Assembly (NCBI GenBank): GCA_900323505.1
Contig: OOIN01000011.1
Span: forward strand, 744,001 to 808,000
DNA: 64,000 nucleotides
Reading direction: 5' to 3'
DNA from: Ustilago trichophora
Taxonomy: Eukaryota > Basidiomycota > Ustilaginomycetes > Ustilaginales > Ustilaginaceae
Shown one piece after another: positions 12,106-21,573 of the stretch. The notes under the pieces were generated by a model. That model had not been told where the DNA came from and ran no database searches. It saw only the letters and a program-made list of their open reading frames with translations. A program made the position numbers and the translations under genes. The first letter of the stretch is position 1. Each line of letters opens with the position of its first letter.

Positions 12106-13554
12106 CTAGGTGGAAGCTGAAGCAGCCGCGCCCGTAGGCGTGGTCGATCCGCTGACCTTCTTGTCCTTCTTGCTCTTCTTCTTGTTCTTGCCAGCAGCTT
12201 CGGCGACAAGACGCTCGAGCTCTCGTCGCTCGTCGTCGCCCTCATCGGGCTGGACAGACTTGTAGATCATGCCGAGGAACAAGATGGCCTGAGCACGGTT
12301 GAAGAGGACCTTGTCGCTGACACCCTTCTCGTTGAGCACCTTGTCGCAAACCTGGCGCAGGATGCCCGAGATCTCAAAGCGGGTTCCCCTCCAGGTGGCG
12401 AGGAGCATCTTGCCGCTCATGTCCTGTTCGAGCGCTCGCAGCTCGTCTTCCGGGATCTCACCTTTCTCCTGACGGCGGGCAAGTTCGTCCATGGATGCCT
12501 TGACATTGAGCGCCGAGCCGAGCATACCCCAAGTCTCCTTGACGACAGCACCGCGCTCCTTCATGCGGCTCATGAAACCGCCAAAGCCGAGGAAGCTGTG
12601 CTTCTTGGTCTTGATCCAGGTGGTCGCCTTCATGACGTAGATGTTACCGATGGCGTGGAGAAGCTCGACACCGAAGGATTCGAGCTTCAGATCCTCGGCC
12701 TCCTCCTTCATCTTTCGCTCAAAGATCTGTGTTTCCGAGTCGTCCTTGTCGCCTGGCTTGCGAGCATCGACGAAGGGTCGGATGCGTTCCTTGAGCTTTT
12801 GGCTGAGATCCTCGACTCGCTTGCGTTCGTTCTCCTCCTTCTCCTTTTCGAGCTCCTCGAGCTTGGCCTTCTGCTCAGGGCTGAGCTTCTGCTTTTGCTT
12901 GGCGTCTTCCTTCCTCTTGGCCTCTGCAATTTCCTCTGATGTGGCACCAGCTTCGGCTGCCTTTTGGGCGGCAGCGTCTCCAGCAGTGGTGGCCTCCGTG
13001 GGCAGTTCGGTCTTGTTGGCGTCCACGGCAGCAGGCGCTTCGGTTGCGTTGGCCTTTTTGTGCTCGGCTTTCATCTGTGCCTCGAGCTCTTCCTTCTCTT
13101 CTTCGGTCATCATGATTTCGGATGCTTTGCCAAAGTCTTTGATGAGGCTGATCTCACCGATAAGGTCCATGAAGCGTTCGCCACCGAAGAGACTGCCAAA
13201 CATGTCGGTGGCCTCTTTGAGTCCGACCTCGTCGGTGGGCTTCTTCTTTCCGTATTTGTCGTAGTCGGCTCGGAGGTGGTTGTCGCTGAGGACACGGTAG
13301 GCTTCACCGATCATTTTGAAGGTCTCCTCGTCACCGCCCTTGTCAGGGTGGTTCTTGATGGCAGCTTTGCGGTAGGCCTTTTTCAATTCGAGGTCAGAGG
13401 CATCGCCGCGAACGCCGAGGAGGTCGTAGTACTCCATATCGGCGATCTTGGCACCGTCACGCGAGATATCGCGGGCAGTGGTGGGCTCGGTAGGGGCTGC
13501 AGTCGCAGCAGCAGCAGCTGATGCTGGTGTTGATGTGGATGCTGCGTCGGCCAT
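12106..13554 (-). CDS. DnaJ (Hsp40) protein with DnaJ-X domain, Caj1/Djp1 type
   Basis: The protein is 482 aa from the ATG at 13554, after an Ala/Thr-rich N-terminus. The J domain occupies about residues 40-105 with the HPD tripeptide at 69-71, which stimulates Hsp70 ATPase. A DnaJ-X-type C-terminal half follows ([11 protein letters not shown], then [13 protein letters not shown] and a [18 protein letters not shown] segment). A highly charged coiled-coil (about 150-265) sits between them, and the tail is Lys-rich ([11 protein letters not shown]). In yeast this architecture is found in Caj1 and in Djp1, which assists peroxisomal protein import. No Gly/Phe or zinc-finger region is present, so it is a class C-type J protein. 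No intron was seen. Confidence 0.9.
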   Translation of the reverse strand: MADAASTSTPASAAAAATAAPTEPTTARDISRDGAKIADMEYYDLLGVRGDASDLELKKAYRKAAIKNHPDKGGDEETFKMIGEAYRVLSDNHLRADYDKYGKKKPTDEVGLKEATDMFGSLFGGERFMDLIGEISLIKDFGKASEIMMTEEEKEELEAQMKAEHKKANATEAPAAVDANKTELPTEATTAGDAAAQKAAEAGATSEEIAEAKRKEDAKQKQKLSPEQKAKLEELEKEKEENERKRVEDLSQKLKERIRPFVDARKPGDKDDSETQIFERKMKEEAEDLKLESFGVELLHAIGNIYVMKATTWIKTKKHSFLGFGGFMSRMKERGAVVKETWGMLGSALNVKASMDELARRQEKGEIPEDELRALEQDMSGKMLLATWRGTRFEISGILRQVCDKVLNEKGVSDKVLFNRAQAILFLGMIYKSVQPDEGDDERRELERLVAEAAGKNKKKSKKDKKVSGSTTPTGAAASAST

Positions 13555-14050
13555 GGTGATGAAGAGCTAGTTTTGTGGTAGATATCGTGATGGGATCGCT
13601 TTCTGTTGCTTTGGGTATATGCGGATTCGCAAACGTTGTGATCCAGGATCCTTGATTGAGTAAGGAGCGTCGTGGTGGTAGTGGCGAATGTGATGATGGA
13701 GGCGATGCTCGCTCGAGATGTGATGGTTGTGGGCCCAAGAGTTTGGGAGACGATGTGCTTGGCATACGTTTAAGAAAAAAGGCCACGGTGCAAGGCAGGC
13801 TGTGCAACGAGCTATATTTTCTGGCTCAGTCGAGGCCCCTGTACTGTACGATGAAATCACACCTTTTTCGCCTCCAGTGCTGGATGAACGGAACTCGGGT
13901 GGACTTCAAATTTTCACAGCGACCTTCCAAACTCGAAATGAGCGTTGGTGTCTGCCCTTTCTGAGGCCCCTCGAAGCCTGACGACGCATTGTGCGCTGAG
14001 CTCGGCTCAGGATGCCTCTGCAAGCGCAGCAATTCTGATCTCGCCCAGAG
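13555..14050. promoter_or_regulatory. Promoter/leader of the DnaJ gene and upstream region of U2
   Basis: This is divergent spacer between the DnaJ gene (-) and the U2 snRNA gene (+). One TACTGTA heptamer lies at 13842-13848. Frames of up to about 115 aa here lack family signatures and overlap on both strands, so I treat them as non-coding. Confidence 0.45.
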
Positions 14051-14058
14051 TATATAAT
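14051..14058 (+). promoter_or_regulatory. TATA box of the U2 snRNA gene
   Basis: TATATAAT lies about 35-40 bp upstream of the inferred U2 5' end (about 14090), a spacing suited to RNA polymerase II initiation. The role is inferred from position only. Confidence 0.6.
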
Positions 14059-14091
14059 CTAGAGCCTGTCCCGCATCCCCCACTTGTCACC

Positions 14092-14406
14092 TCACTCTTC
14101 TGGCCTATTGTAAGTCTGCCCCCAATGGTTGCGGCGCCTCGCTCGCACTGCCTCGTCAACACCTTGAGCTCGCAAGTACTAACCGCATCCGCATTCTCTT
14201 TGTTTCTCTTCTTTTGCGATTCGACTCGTACAGGGCTTAGATCATGTGTAGTATCTGTTCTAAATAGATTGACATCTATTACTTCTCGCTCCGGCGAGAA
14301 TTATATTGTCATACACTTTTTCCTTGCGGGAGATGACCGTTCAGGTGCTTGCACCTCGGCATCTCGAGGATGTCCTTGGCCCTACACTTCCGCCTTGAGA
14401 CGTCCG
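14092..14406 (+). ncRNA. U2: U2 spliceosomal snRNA, interrupted by an intron
   Basis: Exon 1 is about 14092-14109 and exon 2 about 14234-14406, giving about 191 nt when spliced, close to the 187-188 nt of human U2. Joining them restores stem-loop I (GGCC-TATT-GGCT) and the invariant run GGCTTAGATC...GTGTAGTATCTGTTCT, including the branch-site-pairing GTAGTA at 14248-14253. All later U2 helices can be folded by eye: stem IIa 14263-14280 (7 bp), stem IIb 14283-14300 (7 bp), stem III 14330-14365 (GAGATG/CATCTC enclosing AGGTGC/GCACCT) and stem IV 14368-14405 (GGATGTC/GACGTCC). An Sm-like T5 tract (ACTTTTTCC, about 14315-14323) is degenerate. U2 pairs with the intron branch site during splicing. 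The exact 5' and 3' ends are uncertain by a few bases. Confidence 0.88.
14110..14233 (+). other. Spliceosomal (GT-AG) intron inside U2 snRNA
   Basis: This 124-nt insertion separates nucleotides equivalent to human U2 positions 18 and 19. It begins GTAAGT, ends TACAG and contains a perfect TACTAAC branch sequence at 14177-14183, followed by a pyrimidine-rich tract. These are all mRNA-intron hallmarks. The U2 stem-loop I can form only after its removal. Confidence 0.85.
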
Positions 14407-14407
14407 C

Positions 14408-15024
14408 CGTCCTCTTTTTTGCATGTGTTTGCTTACGTAATGCTGAGTCATTAGCCCTTCTCAACTGGTGCGAATTCGATACTCCCTTTTTCCGTGAATT
14501 GGGCTTGGAAAAAAAATGCCCGTGTTTAAAAATTCTGAAAAAGAAGGACATGAAAACCATTCCCAAAAGCGATGGCCCCACCGAGACCTATGGCTGAACC
14601 CACAACACACAGTTTATATCATATGCAGCCAATTACATACACGGCACTGCAGCGCAAACAATCCATAACAAGCTCAGCACGATCAACACTTGATCCGATC
14701 ATACGGACGTCGCTACCCTCAAGCCATGTTGCTTTCTGCGAGGCAAAGTCAGAGAGTGGAGGAGAAGCGTCTACTCTCGGCGAATTATGGATCGAGGAAT
14801 CGGGCGCTTCTCGAAAGCAACACTCAGGACGCGCTTTAACCAAAAAGTCGCGTCGAGCACATTCACACTTGTGACTGTTTGCATTCGCGCAGCAAATCAC
14901 AGTCTACCAAAAGTGCAAAGAGAGGCCCCTTCCGCAGCTCCTTCTCCTCCATCATCACCACCATCCGCACCGCCACCGTACACTGACTCGCCGAGGACCA
15001 GAAAGAAGGCACACGATAGCGAGC
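14408..15024. promoter_or_regulatory. Promoter/leader of pif1 and 3' flank of U2
   Basis: The stretch runs from the U2 3' end to the pif1 ATG. It contains A/T-rich runs near 14508-14545 and several short frames without family signature. An undetected 5' pif1 exon cannot be excluded. Confidence 0.4.
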
Positions 15025-17238
15025 ATGTATGCAAGGAGCAACGCATCGAGCGACTCGAACGGTCCTCCGCAAGTGCGCTCGGCACTCGGATCCCTCAAGC
15101 GGACATGGTCGGGCAACCAGCATGATCTCGGCGCCACAGCGCAGAGTACGAGTACCAAGCCAGCAGCTGCTCCAGTGTCTAGCCAAGAGATCTTTTACGA
15201 ATGGTCAGACTCGCCTTCGCCGCCGCCAACTAGGCCCAAGATCACCGCGCAAAGCGTCGACTCTGACAAGGAGAACGGTGGTTCCGCACCGCCCGAAAAG
15301 AGGGCCAAAGCGATCGAAGCATCGGCAGCATCAAAGCCATCTCAGACCTATAACAATTTCTTTGTCACAGCCTCGAGCATCGTCCGAGGTACGAGCTACA
15401 GCGACGGAAACGCATCCACAGTCTCGTCGTCAGGCTATGCACGCGCAGGAACGAGCGCCGCATCCCGCCCACCTGCTCAGTCATACTCGCGCCAACACTC
15501 ACAACCATACCCTCGTACATCCGCTCACCCTTCCATGAGCACCGACCTCGCAACGCAATTCTCTTACGATCGGAACGTGGCACGAAACGGATCTAGCACC
15601 GCGCCTACTAGCCAGAAGCTGCAGACGTCCGGCCCAAGCAGAAGTGGCGCCGCTCCGTCCGCATCGGCATCCTCCAGTTCGTACTCCCGAACGTCATCCG
15701 CGCCCACCATGCCATGGATGAAGACGGCATCTCAACTCAAGAGTGAACGACGCAACGACCCCACTGCTTACCAAGCCAGTTCCCTTATCTCGTCCAACGG
15801 CCAGGCCAGCGGGGCGAGGGCATCCCCAGCCGCCGCAGACACCAAAAAGGGCGTCAACAAGATCTTTCTGTCGCAAGAGCAGCGTAGGGTCCTGCAGATG
15901 GTGGTCGATGAAAGCAAAAACGTCTTCTTTACCGGCTCAGCCGGTACGGGTAAATCCGTTTTGCTTCGGGAAATTATCAAGGAGCTGCGTCGAAAGCATG
16001 CCAAACGGCCCGAATCCGTAGCTGTCACTGCATCCACTGGTATCGCTGCATGCAACATCGGCGGTGTCACGATCCACAGCTTTGCCGGTATCGGTCTAGG
16101 CAAAGAAACGACCACTCAGCTTGTCAACAAAATCAGAAAGAACCGCAAGGCAGCTGCCAGGTGGGCGCGCACACAGGTGCTCATCATCGACGAGATCTCG
16201 ATGGTCGACCCAGCGCTTCTCGACAAGCTCGAGGAAATCGCCAGACTGATTCGAAAGAAGCAAGACAAGCCGTTTGGCGGTATCCAGCTAGTCATCACCG
16301 GAGACTTTTTTCAGCTGCCCCCCGTCAATCCTGGCGGAAGTGTCACGTTTGCTTTCGATGCACAGTGCTGGAATAAGGTGGTGCAGCACAAGGTCAACTT
16401 GACCCAGGTCTTCCGTCAAAAGGACGAATCCTTCGTCACCATGCTCAACGAGATGCGGTTCGGTAAGCTCTCACAGAAGACGATCGAAGCTTTCAAGAAG
16501 CTGGAAAGAGTGCCAACGTACGACGATGATATTGTGCCCACCGAGCTCTTTCCCAGGCGTGAAGAGGTGGACCGCGCCAACATGGAGCGCCTCGCTGCTC
16601 TGCAGACTGAGAGCCAGAGCTACAGGGCCCAGGATGGCGGCTCGCTAGTTGGCGAGGCTCGCGAGAGGGTGCTGCAGAATTCGATCGCCTTGCCAGTCTT
16701 GCACGTCAAGAAGGGCGCACAGGTCATGCTGATCAAGAATTTGGACGAGACGCTGGTCAATGGCTCGGTCGGCAAAGTGATCGACTTTATGGACGATGCC
16801 GAGTACGACAAGCAGACGGGCGCCCTGGACGTATTGGCAGACATGTCCAAGGAAGACAGAGACAAGATCACTCGCATGGCATCGACACGCAAATGGCCAC
16901 TCGTCCGTTTCCATCTCGCCAACGGTCAGACCCGAGACTACCTCGCCAGGCCCGAATCGTGGAAGACCGAATTGCCAGACGGTGAGGTCCAGGCTTCGAG
17001 AACGCAGGTACCGCTGATCCTCGCATGGGCCATGTCGATCCACAAGTCGCAAGGTCAGACTCTGCCTTGTTGCAAGATCAACTTGAATCGCGTCTTTGAG
17101 AAAGGACAAGCATATGTAGCCTTGTCGCGTGCCACTTCGCTGGAGGGTCTGCAGGTGATCGGGTTCCGAGCTGACAAGGTCATGGCCCATCCTCGAGTCA
17201 TTTCGTGGAGTCAGTCCCTTATCGCTCTCAGCAATTAA
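15025..17238 (+). CDS. pif1: Pif1-family 5'-3' DNA helicase
   Basis: The protein is 737 aa from the ATG at 15025. The first 270 residues are Ser/Ala-rich and probably disordered. The helicase core then shows Walker A GSAGTGKS at 304-311, the Pif1 signature region STGIAACNIGGVTIHSFAG, Walker B LIIDEISMVD, GDFFQLPPV and the C-terminal motif SIHKSQGQTL followed by YVALSRATS. Pif1 helicases unwind G-quadruplexes and R-loops, restrain telomerase and help maintain mitochondrial DNA. The core is complete. There is no obvious strong mitochondrial presequence at this start, and an alternative upstream start could supply one. The gene is intron-free. Confidence 0.93.
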   Translation: MYARSNASSDSNGPPQVRSALGSLKRTWSGNQHDLGATAQSTSTKPAAAPVSSQEIFYEWSDSPSPPPTRPKITAQSVDSDKENGGSAPPEKRAKAIEASAASKPSQTYNNFFVTASSIVRGTSYSDGNASTVSSSGYARAGTSAASRPPAQSYSRQHSQPYPRTSAHPSMSTDLATQFSYDRNVARNGSSTAPTSQKLQTSGPSRSGAAPSASASSSSYSRTSSAPTMPWMKTASQLKSERRNDPTAYQASSLISSNGQASGARASPAAADTKKGVNKIFLSQEQRRVLQMVVDESKNVFFTGSAGTGKSVLLREIIKELRRKHAKRPESVAVTASTGIAACNIGGVTIHSFAGIGLGKETTTQLVNKIRKNRKAAARWARTQVLIIDEISMVDPALLDKLEEIARLIRKKQDKPFGGIQLVITGDFFQLPPVNPGGSVTFAFDAQCWNKVVQHKVNLTQVFRQKDESFVTMLNEMRFGKLSQKTIEAFKKLERVPTYDDDIVPTELFPRREEVDRANMERLAALQTESQSYRAQDGGSLVGEARERVLQNSIALPVLHVKKGAQVMLIKNLDETLVNGSVGKVIDFMDDAEYDKQTGALDVLADMSKEDRDKITRMASTRKWPLVRFHLANGQTRDYLARPESWKTELPDGEVQASRTQVPLILAWAMSIHKSQGQTLPCCKINLNRVFEKGQAYVALSRATSLEGLQVIGFRADKVMAHPRVISWSQSLIALSN

Positions 17239-17917
17239 TCGTACCATGAAATGTACACAATGGCAGCACATCGGCGTGGTCACACGCCATCGTATCATCA
17301 GATGTAATGGAAGGCACACCGCATTGGATGCACAGAAAAGAAAGCTCTAAAATCGACAAGGAAGTGGGTGATGAATTTAGCGAAATAAATTTAAAATGCG
17401 CCGGTTTGAACGCCGAGAATCATATTTCTTCCGACGTTCCGATTGGTCGTGTCCCACCAAGCGCCTCTTTTTTTCCGTCGAGAGCTGATATCCATTGATT
17501 AACTAGCGCTCAAAACCACATCCACCTAGAGCATGAGGGTCATGACAAATGCAGGTCGTGAAACTGACGAAACAAAGAGAGATCGGGGCTCAACAGCCGC
17601 TCGGAGGCAAGTTCCGGCATCCACCATGGCAGTGCTGCGAGATTGAGCTGGTGAGGACGAGACTCGATTGAACAAAAGCGTTGTCAAGTGACGAAAAAAA
17701 AATAAAAATGGCGTGCGTGTTGAACACGGCTCGATAGATAGCCGCCTGTCAGTGATCTTCTGCAGGGCCCTTTGAGCACGAGTCACTTTGCCAAGAGGCT
17801 GATATAAAGCCTAGAAACTTTCCATCGCTCTTCCCCATCTCCATCTGCGACCCAATCAATCCTCCCAGCGCACGTGTTCACCATATCGTCTCTGACAAAC
17901 GCGCTTTCTTCTCCACC
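17239..17917. other. Intergenic: pif1 3' region and Cys/Met-enzyme promoter
   Basis: A perfect 6-bp hairpin with a 4-nt loop (GGCGTG/CACGCC, 17273-17288) lies just after pif1. A TATA-like GATATAAAG sits at about 17800, 120 bp upstream of the next ATG. An A-rich tract lies near 17694-17707. No gene was recognised. Confidence 0.4.
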
Positions 17918-19282
17918 ATGTCTCCCAACGTTGCACACGGCGATGCGGGCCTGCCTCAGCCCGGATTGGCAACCGCAGCCCTGCACGCCGACCACCCGGA
18001 CCCCGTTACTGATCCCAACCACGCCGTAGCCCCCTCCATCAGCCTTTCCACCACCTTTCGCGCTCCAGCGCCCAACTCTGCCCATGCCAAGCTGGTCGAA
18101 GACGCGGTACAGGGTCGGGCCGAGTTCGACATGCAGGATCCTGATCTTCACGTCTACTCGCGCTACTCGCAGACGACCAACATCCGATGCGAAAAGGTGC
18201 TTTCGCAGATCATGAAGGCCAACGCTCTCACCTACAGCTCTGGACTGGCTGCGGCACATGCGGCTGTGGCGCACTATGCTCCCGAGGTGATTGCGATCAA
18301 GCGAGGCTACCACGGTGTCCACGTTTCCATCCAGCTCTGGTGCCGAGGACGCAATGTCAAGATGATTGATCTCGACGATGATTACGAGGCTGCTGTTGGT
18401 GAATCGAGCGCTGGAACAAAGGAGGGTGCAGTAGGGAGGGGTGGATTGCTCGTGTGGGTCGAAACCCCGCTCAACCCTTCTGGTGAAGCTAGAGACCTCG
18501 CCAAGTACGTGCGCAAGGCAAAGGCTGTTCCCGGTGCACACGTCGTGGTCGATTCGACTTTTGCTCCTCCCCCACTCCAGGACCCGTTCCAGCAGGGAGC
18601 TGATATGGTGATGCACTCGGGAACCAAGTACTTTGGTGGTCACTCTGACCTCCTCTGTGGTGTTCTTGCCGTCAAGGACAAGAAGGAATGGGACAGTCTT
18701 TGGGCGGACCGCACCTACTTTGGTTCCAATTTGGGCAGTATGGAGGCCTACCTTCTTCTTCGATCGCTTCGTACGCTCACCGTTCGAGTTCAGAAACAGT
18801 CGGCGACGGCGACCCAGCTGGCTGCCTGGCTCCACTCGCTTGCCATTTCCAACCCTTCTTCCCCGGTTGCCACTGAAGACGCCTCTTTCGCAGGAGGCAA
18901 AGTCATCGCGCGCACCTACCACTCTTCACTCCAACCTCGTCAGGACCTCGACGACGTCGTCACCAAGGGAGCCACACCCGAAGATCCCACCTTTGATCCC
19001 AGCGCCCAAATGCCAGGCGGTCACGCTCCCACCTTTGCCTTCCGCACCACAAAGCCCGAATACGCCACCTACATCCCTCATCTCACCACCTACTTCACCC
19101 CAGCTACCTCCCTCGGCGGCGTCGAAAGCCTGCTCGAACATCGTTGTAAATCAGACCCTTCCGAAGACGCTAGAATCATCCGAGTCTCCGTCGGCCTTGA
19201 GGAGTTCGAAGATCTCAAAGCCGATCTGAGGGCTGCTTTCACCCAAGTCCTCGAGAAAGAGAGCAAAGGCCAGTTGCAGTAA
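17918..19282 (+). CDS. Cys/Met-metabolism PLP-dependent enzyme (cystathionine gamma-synthase/lyase family)
   Basis: The protein is 454 aa from the ATG at 17918 (context CCACCATG). Family features are the N-terminal PSISLSTTFRAP, YSRYSQTTNIRCEKVL, the substrate/PLP segment VWVETPLNPSG, VVVDSTFAPP, and the Schiff-base lysine K237 in SGTKYFGGHSD. The next conserved block is GSNLGSMEAYLLLRSLRTL. Family members carry out trans-sulfuration or homocysteine/cysteine interconversions with PLP covalently bound. The Gly in SGTKY (often Ala) and an insertion near residues 330-360 suggest a fungal subgroup like the poorly characterised yeast YHR112C. The exact reaction cannot be decided from sequence. No intron or organelle signal was seen. 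Confidence 0.9.
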   Translation: MSPNVAHGDAGLPQPGLATAALHADHPDPVTDPNHAVAPSISLSTTFRAPAPNSAHAKLVEDAVQGRAEFDMQDPDLHVYSRYSQTTNIRCEKVLSQIMKANALTYSSGLAAAHAAVAHYAPEVIAIKRGYHGVHVSIQLWCRGRNVKMIDLDDDYEAAVGESSAGTKEGAVGRGGLLVWVETPLNPSGEARDLAKYVRKAKAVPGAHVVVDSTFAPPPLQDPFQQGADMVMHSGTKYFGGHSDLLCGVLAVKDKKEWDSLWADRTYFGSNLGSMEAYLLLRSLRTLTVRVQKQSATATQLAAWLHSLAISNPSSPVATEDASFAGGKVIARTYHSSLQPRQDLDDVVTKGATPEDPTFDPSAQMPGGHAPTFAFRTTKPEYATYIPHLTTYFTPATSLGGVESLLEHRCKSDPSEDARIIRVSVGLEEFEDLKADLRAAFTQVLEKESKGQLQ

Positions 19283-19710
19283 TTTAGAGATGTCATGTCA
19301 GCTCATATAGATTCGACCCTTTTCAATGCAGTGTGACTTGTTTTGCTCTTTTTTCGTGGGTGCGTACGAAGAACGTGTTGATGTTTCAAGAGGGTGACAG
19401 GATGAGATGCCGAGGAACGAAGGAAATGCATCTCAGCGCATCTCAACCGGCACAAGAATGGCAAAGAGGTCGGCAAGGGAATGATATTAAGCGAAGACGA
19501 ATAGGTAACAGCGTTCTGGTGGTACATTGACTGACGATACTGATATCCATTAGAGTTAAGAAAAAGTTATGATGGACGAAAAGCGCGAAGAGGCGATACG
19601 AAGCACGCACGCCAACATGTAGAAGAGGATTATTACCGGATCTAGGAGAGCAAAAGGGAAGAATTCTAGAATGGAGAACACTTTGATAGAAAGAAAGGTT
19701 TATGTTTGTA
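19283..19710. other. Convergent 3' regions
   Basis: This is spacer between the converging PLP-enzyme gene and the Con7-like gene. It should hold both 3' UTRs and terminators. No gene or structured element was recognised. Confidence 0.4.
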
Positions 19711-21573
19711 TTAGACACTGCCGCGATGAGCCGAAAGGTAGGCGCCGAGGTTCGAGTAGTGGGCATTGTTGTTGGCGCTGGATGGGTAAGGGAGCCTGCT
19801 GCTGTCACCGTTGTACTGGAGAGGAGTGGCGTTGTGGCTGTGGTCGTGGTGGTGCTGACCAAGGGTTGAAACAGAGTCGGTGGATGTACTGTTGAGGTAG
19901 AAAGGCTGAGTTGCGTTTGGATTGGCAGAGACTGACGACATGCTGTAGCGGCTCAGATGGGCCATGGATCCGGGCAACTGTCCCACTCCGGGAAGGCTGC
20001 CGGCTGCGTGTTGTCCAGCACCGAATCCACTCAAGGCGGGAGGTGGTCCGATGGGAAGCACCGAAGCATTTCCCGAGAGCTCGCTGGACGACATGTCGGC
20101 ATAGCCGGAACTGCCAAAGCTGGGACGGCGTGCCTGTTCAGTCATGCTGACCTGGCGCGATTGGCGTCGCTGCTCCTCTTCCTTTTTCTGCTTGCGCCAG
20201 GCCTTGCGCATGTCCTTGAATTCGCTTGGCGAACGTTTGGGGCCGTGCTTCTGCATGGCGACGTGCGCGTTGAGGTGGTTCAGCGTGCCGTAGCTCTTGG
20301 TGCATCCGGGCCAGCTGCAAGGGTAGAGACGCTCAATCTCATCGTAACGACGACGAGGTCGCTTCTTGCTGGCACCTGCGTTGTAGCCACCGCCAAAGTA
20401 GTGGCCGCCGTAGCTGTGAGAAGGCATACCCATGCCAGAAGAAGACATCATGGAACCATCGTCGCCGGCCATGTACGAGAAGACCTTGCCTACTCCCGAG
20501 CCACTCGAAGGGTCGGGCATCGACATGCGTCGGTGTGCATAGTACGGGTCGACGTTGGCAGCGTGGCTGCCGGGAGTGTAGGGTCGCGAACTGGATCCGG
20601 CCGAGTTGCCAATGACAGAGCTCTCTGCTGAGCCCTCGTGTGAGGTGGCGCCCGCTCCAACGACGCCAAACTGGCCAAACATGCCATCGGCGGTGTGGGG
20701 CCTTGCTGAACCAGCTGCATTCTCCCAGGCTGCCAGACCATGGACACGGGGTGGTGCTGGCCCCGCCGCCGAGCTCTCGTAGCGCTCTGCATATCCAGCC
20801 GAGTCCATCAAAGGGCCCGAGATGGAGGCACGATGTTGAAAGTACTGCGAGACGCCGGAATGTGCGTTGTGGCCTTGATAGTCGTGGTCGTTGTACTGAG
20901 CCTGGTGAGAATGATGAGCTTGCTGAGCGCTACCTGCAGCTGCATGCTTGTGGGGATACGGTGCCTGGAAGGTCGGCGCCGCCTCTTGGGGGCTTTCGAG
21001 TCCAGATCGCTTGTCATACGAGCTCTGGTGATTCCAGCCTTGTTCGTGCTGCGATGGAGACGTCTTGCCGCTGTACGCCTCTGCGGTTCCCACGCTGCCG
21101 ACAGCGGGCGAGGAGGTGGCGAGAGGTGCAGCCAGCGCCGAGACCTGGTGCAGAGAAGGCGTCTCAAAGTTGTAGTTGCTGCCTGCGCTCATGGCTGGGG
21201 AAGATTCGCAGCCAGAGTTGGATGGAGCAAAAGTGCTGCTGTCCAAGCCGCTTGGCGTAGTTGCTGAAGGAGGACCCGAGGGCGTGGAAAGATCAGGATC
21301 AAGCGAAGGAAGGCCGAGTTGAAGGAGATCGGCACCCGAGTGAGCTTGTAAATTGTCGAGGAAGAGCTGGGAAACAGTCTTTGGGGTGGAATCCAAGTTG
21401 AATGAGGAGGAGGAGGTGGATGGTGTCTTGAAGGAAGGGTGCGAAGCGCCGGCGTCCGAGGTTTCTGACGAGGGCCAAAAGAGCGAGTGTTGAGCGTCAG
21501 CAGTCGGAGCCTCCTCGTTGAGGCGCTTGAGGGAAGTGTTTGCCGGCGCAGATCCTTGCTGCCAACGAAGCAT
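19711..21573 (-). CDS. Con7-like C2H2 zinc-finger transcription factor
   Basis: The protein is 620 aa from the ATG at 21573, almost entirely Ser/Ala/Gly/His-rich except for one conserved block. That block has the basic lead KKRPRRRYDEIERLYPC, one C2H2 finger (C419, C424, H437, H443; C-x4-C-x12-H-x5-H), the finger motif SYGTLNHLNAHV, and a basic tail KRSPSEFKDMRKAWRKQKKE. This combination matches Con7, the nuclear regulator needed for appressorium and cell-wall functions in Magnaporthe. The single finger plus flanking basic helix is the family hallmark. The gene sits alone, with more than 7 kb of gene-free DNA upstream, suggesting complex transcriptional control. Function in a smut is inferred. 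Confidence 0.82.
   Translation of the reverse strand: MLRWQQGSAPANTSLKRLNEEAPTADAQHSLFWPSSETSDAGASHPSFKTPSTSSSSFNLDSTPKTVSQLFLDNLQAHSGADLLQLGLPSLDPDLSTPSGPPSATTPSGLDSSTFAPSNSGCESSPAMSAGSNYNFETPSLHQVSALAAPLATSSPAVGSVGTAEAYSGKTSPSQHEQGWNHQSSYDKRSGLESPQEAAPTFQAPYPHKHAAAGSAQQAHHSHQAQYNDHDYQGHNAHSGVSQYFQHRASISGPLMDSAGYAERYESSAAGPAPPRVHGLAAWENAAGSARPHTADGMFGQFGVVGAGATSHEGSAESSVIGNSAGSSSRPYTPGSHAANVDPYYAHRRMSMPDPSSGSGVGKVFSYMAGDDGSMMSSSGMGMPSHSYGGHYFGGGYNAGASKKRPRRRYDEIERLYPCSWPGCTKSYGTLNHLNAHVAMQKHGPKRSPSEFKDMRKAWRKQKKEEEQRRQSRQVSMTEQARRPSFGSSGYADMSSSELSGNASVLPIGPPPALSGFGAGQHAAGSLPGVGQLPGSMAHLSRYSMSSVSANPNATQPFYLNSTSTDSVSTLGQHHHDHSHNATPLQYNGDSSRLPYPSSANNNAHYSNLGAYLSAHRGSV

Noticed and set aside
17783..18922. 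A 379-codon frame antisense to the PLP enzyme
   Set aside because: It has no family signature and lies opposite a clear enzyme. High GC third positions create such shadow frames.
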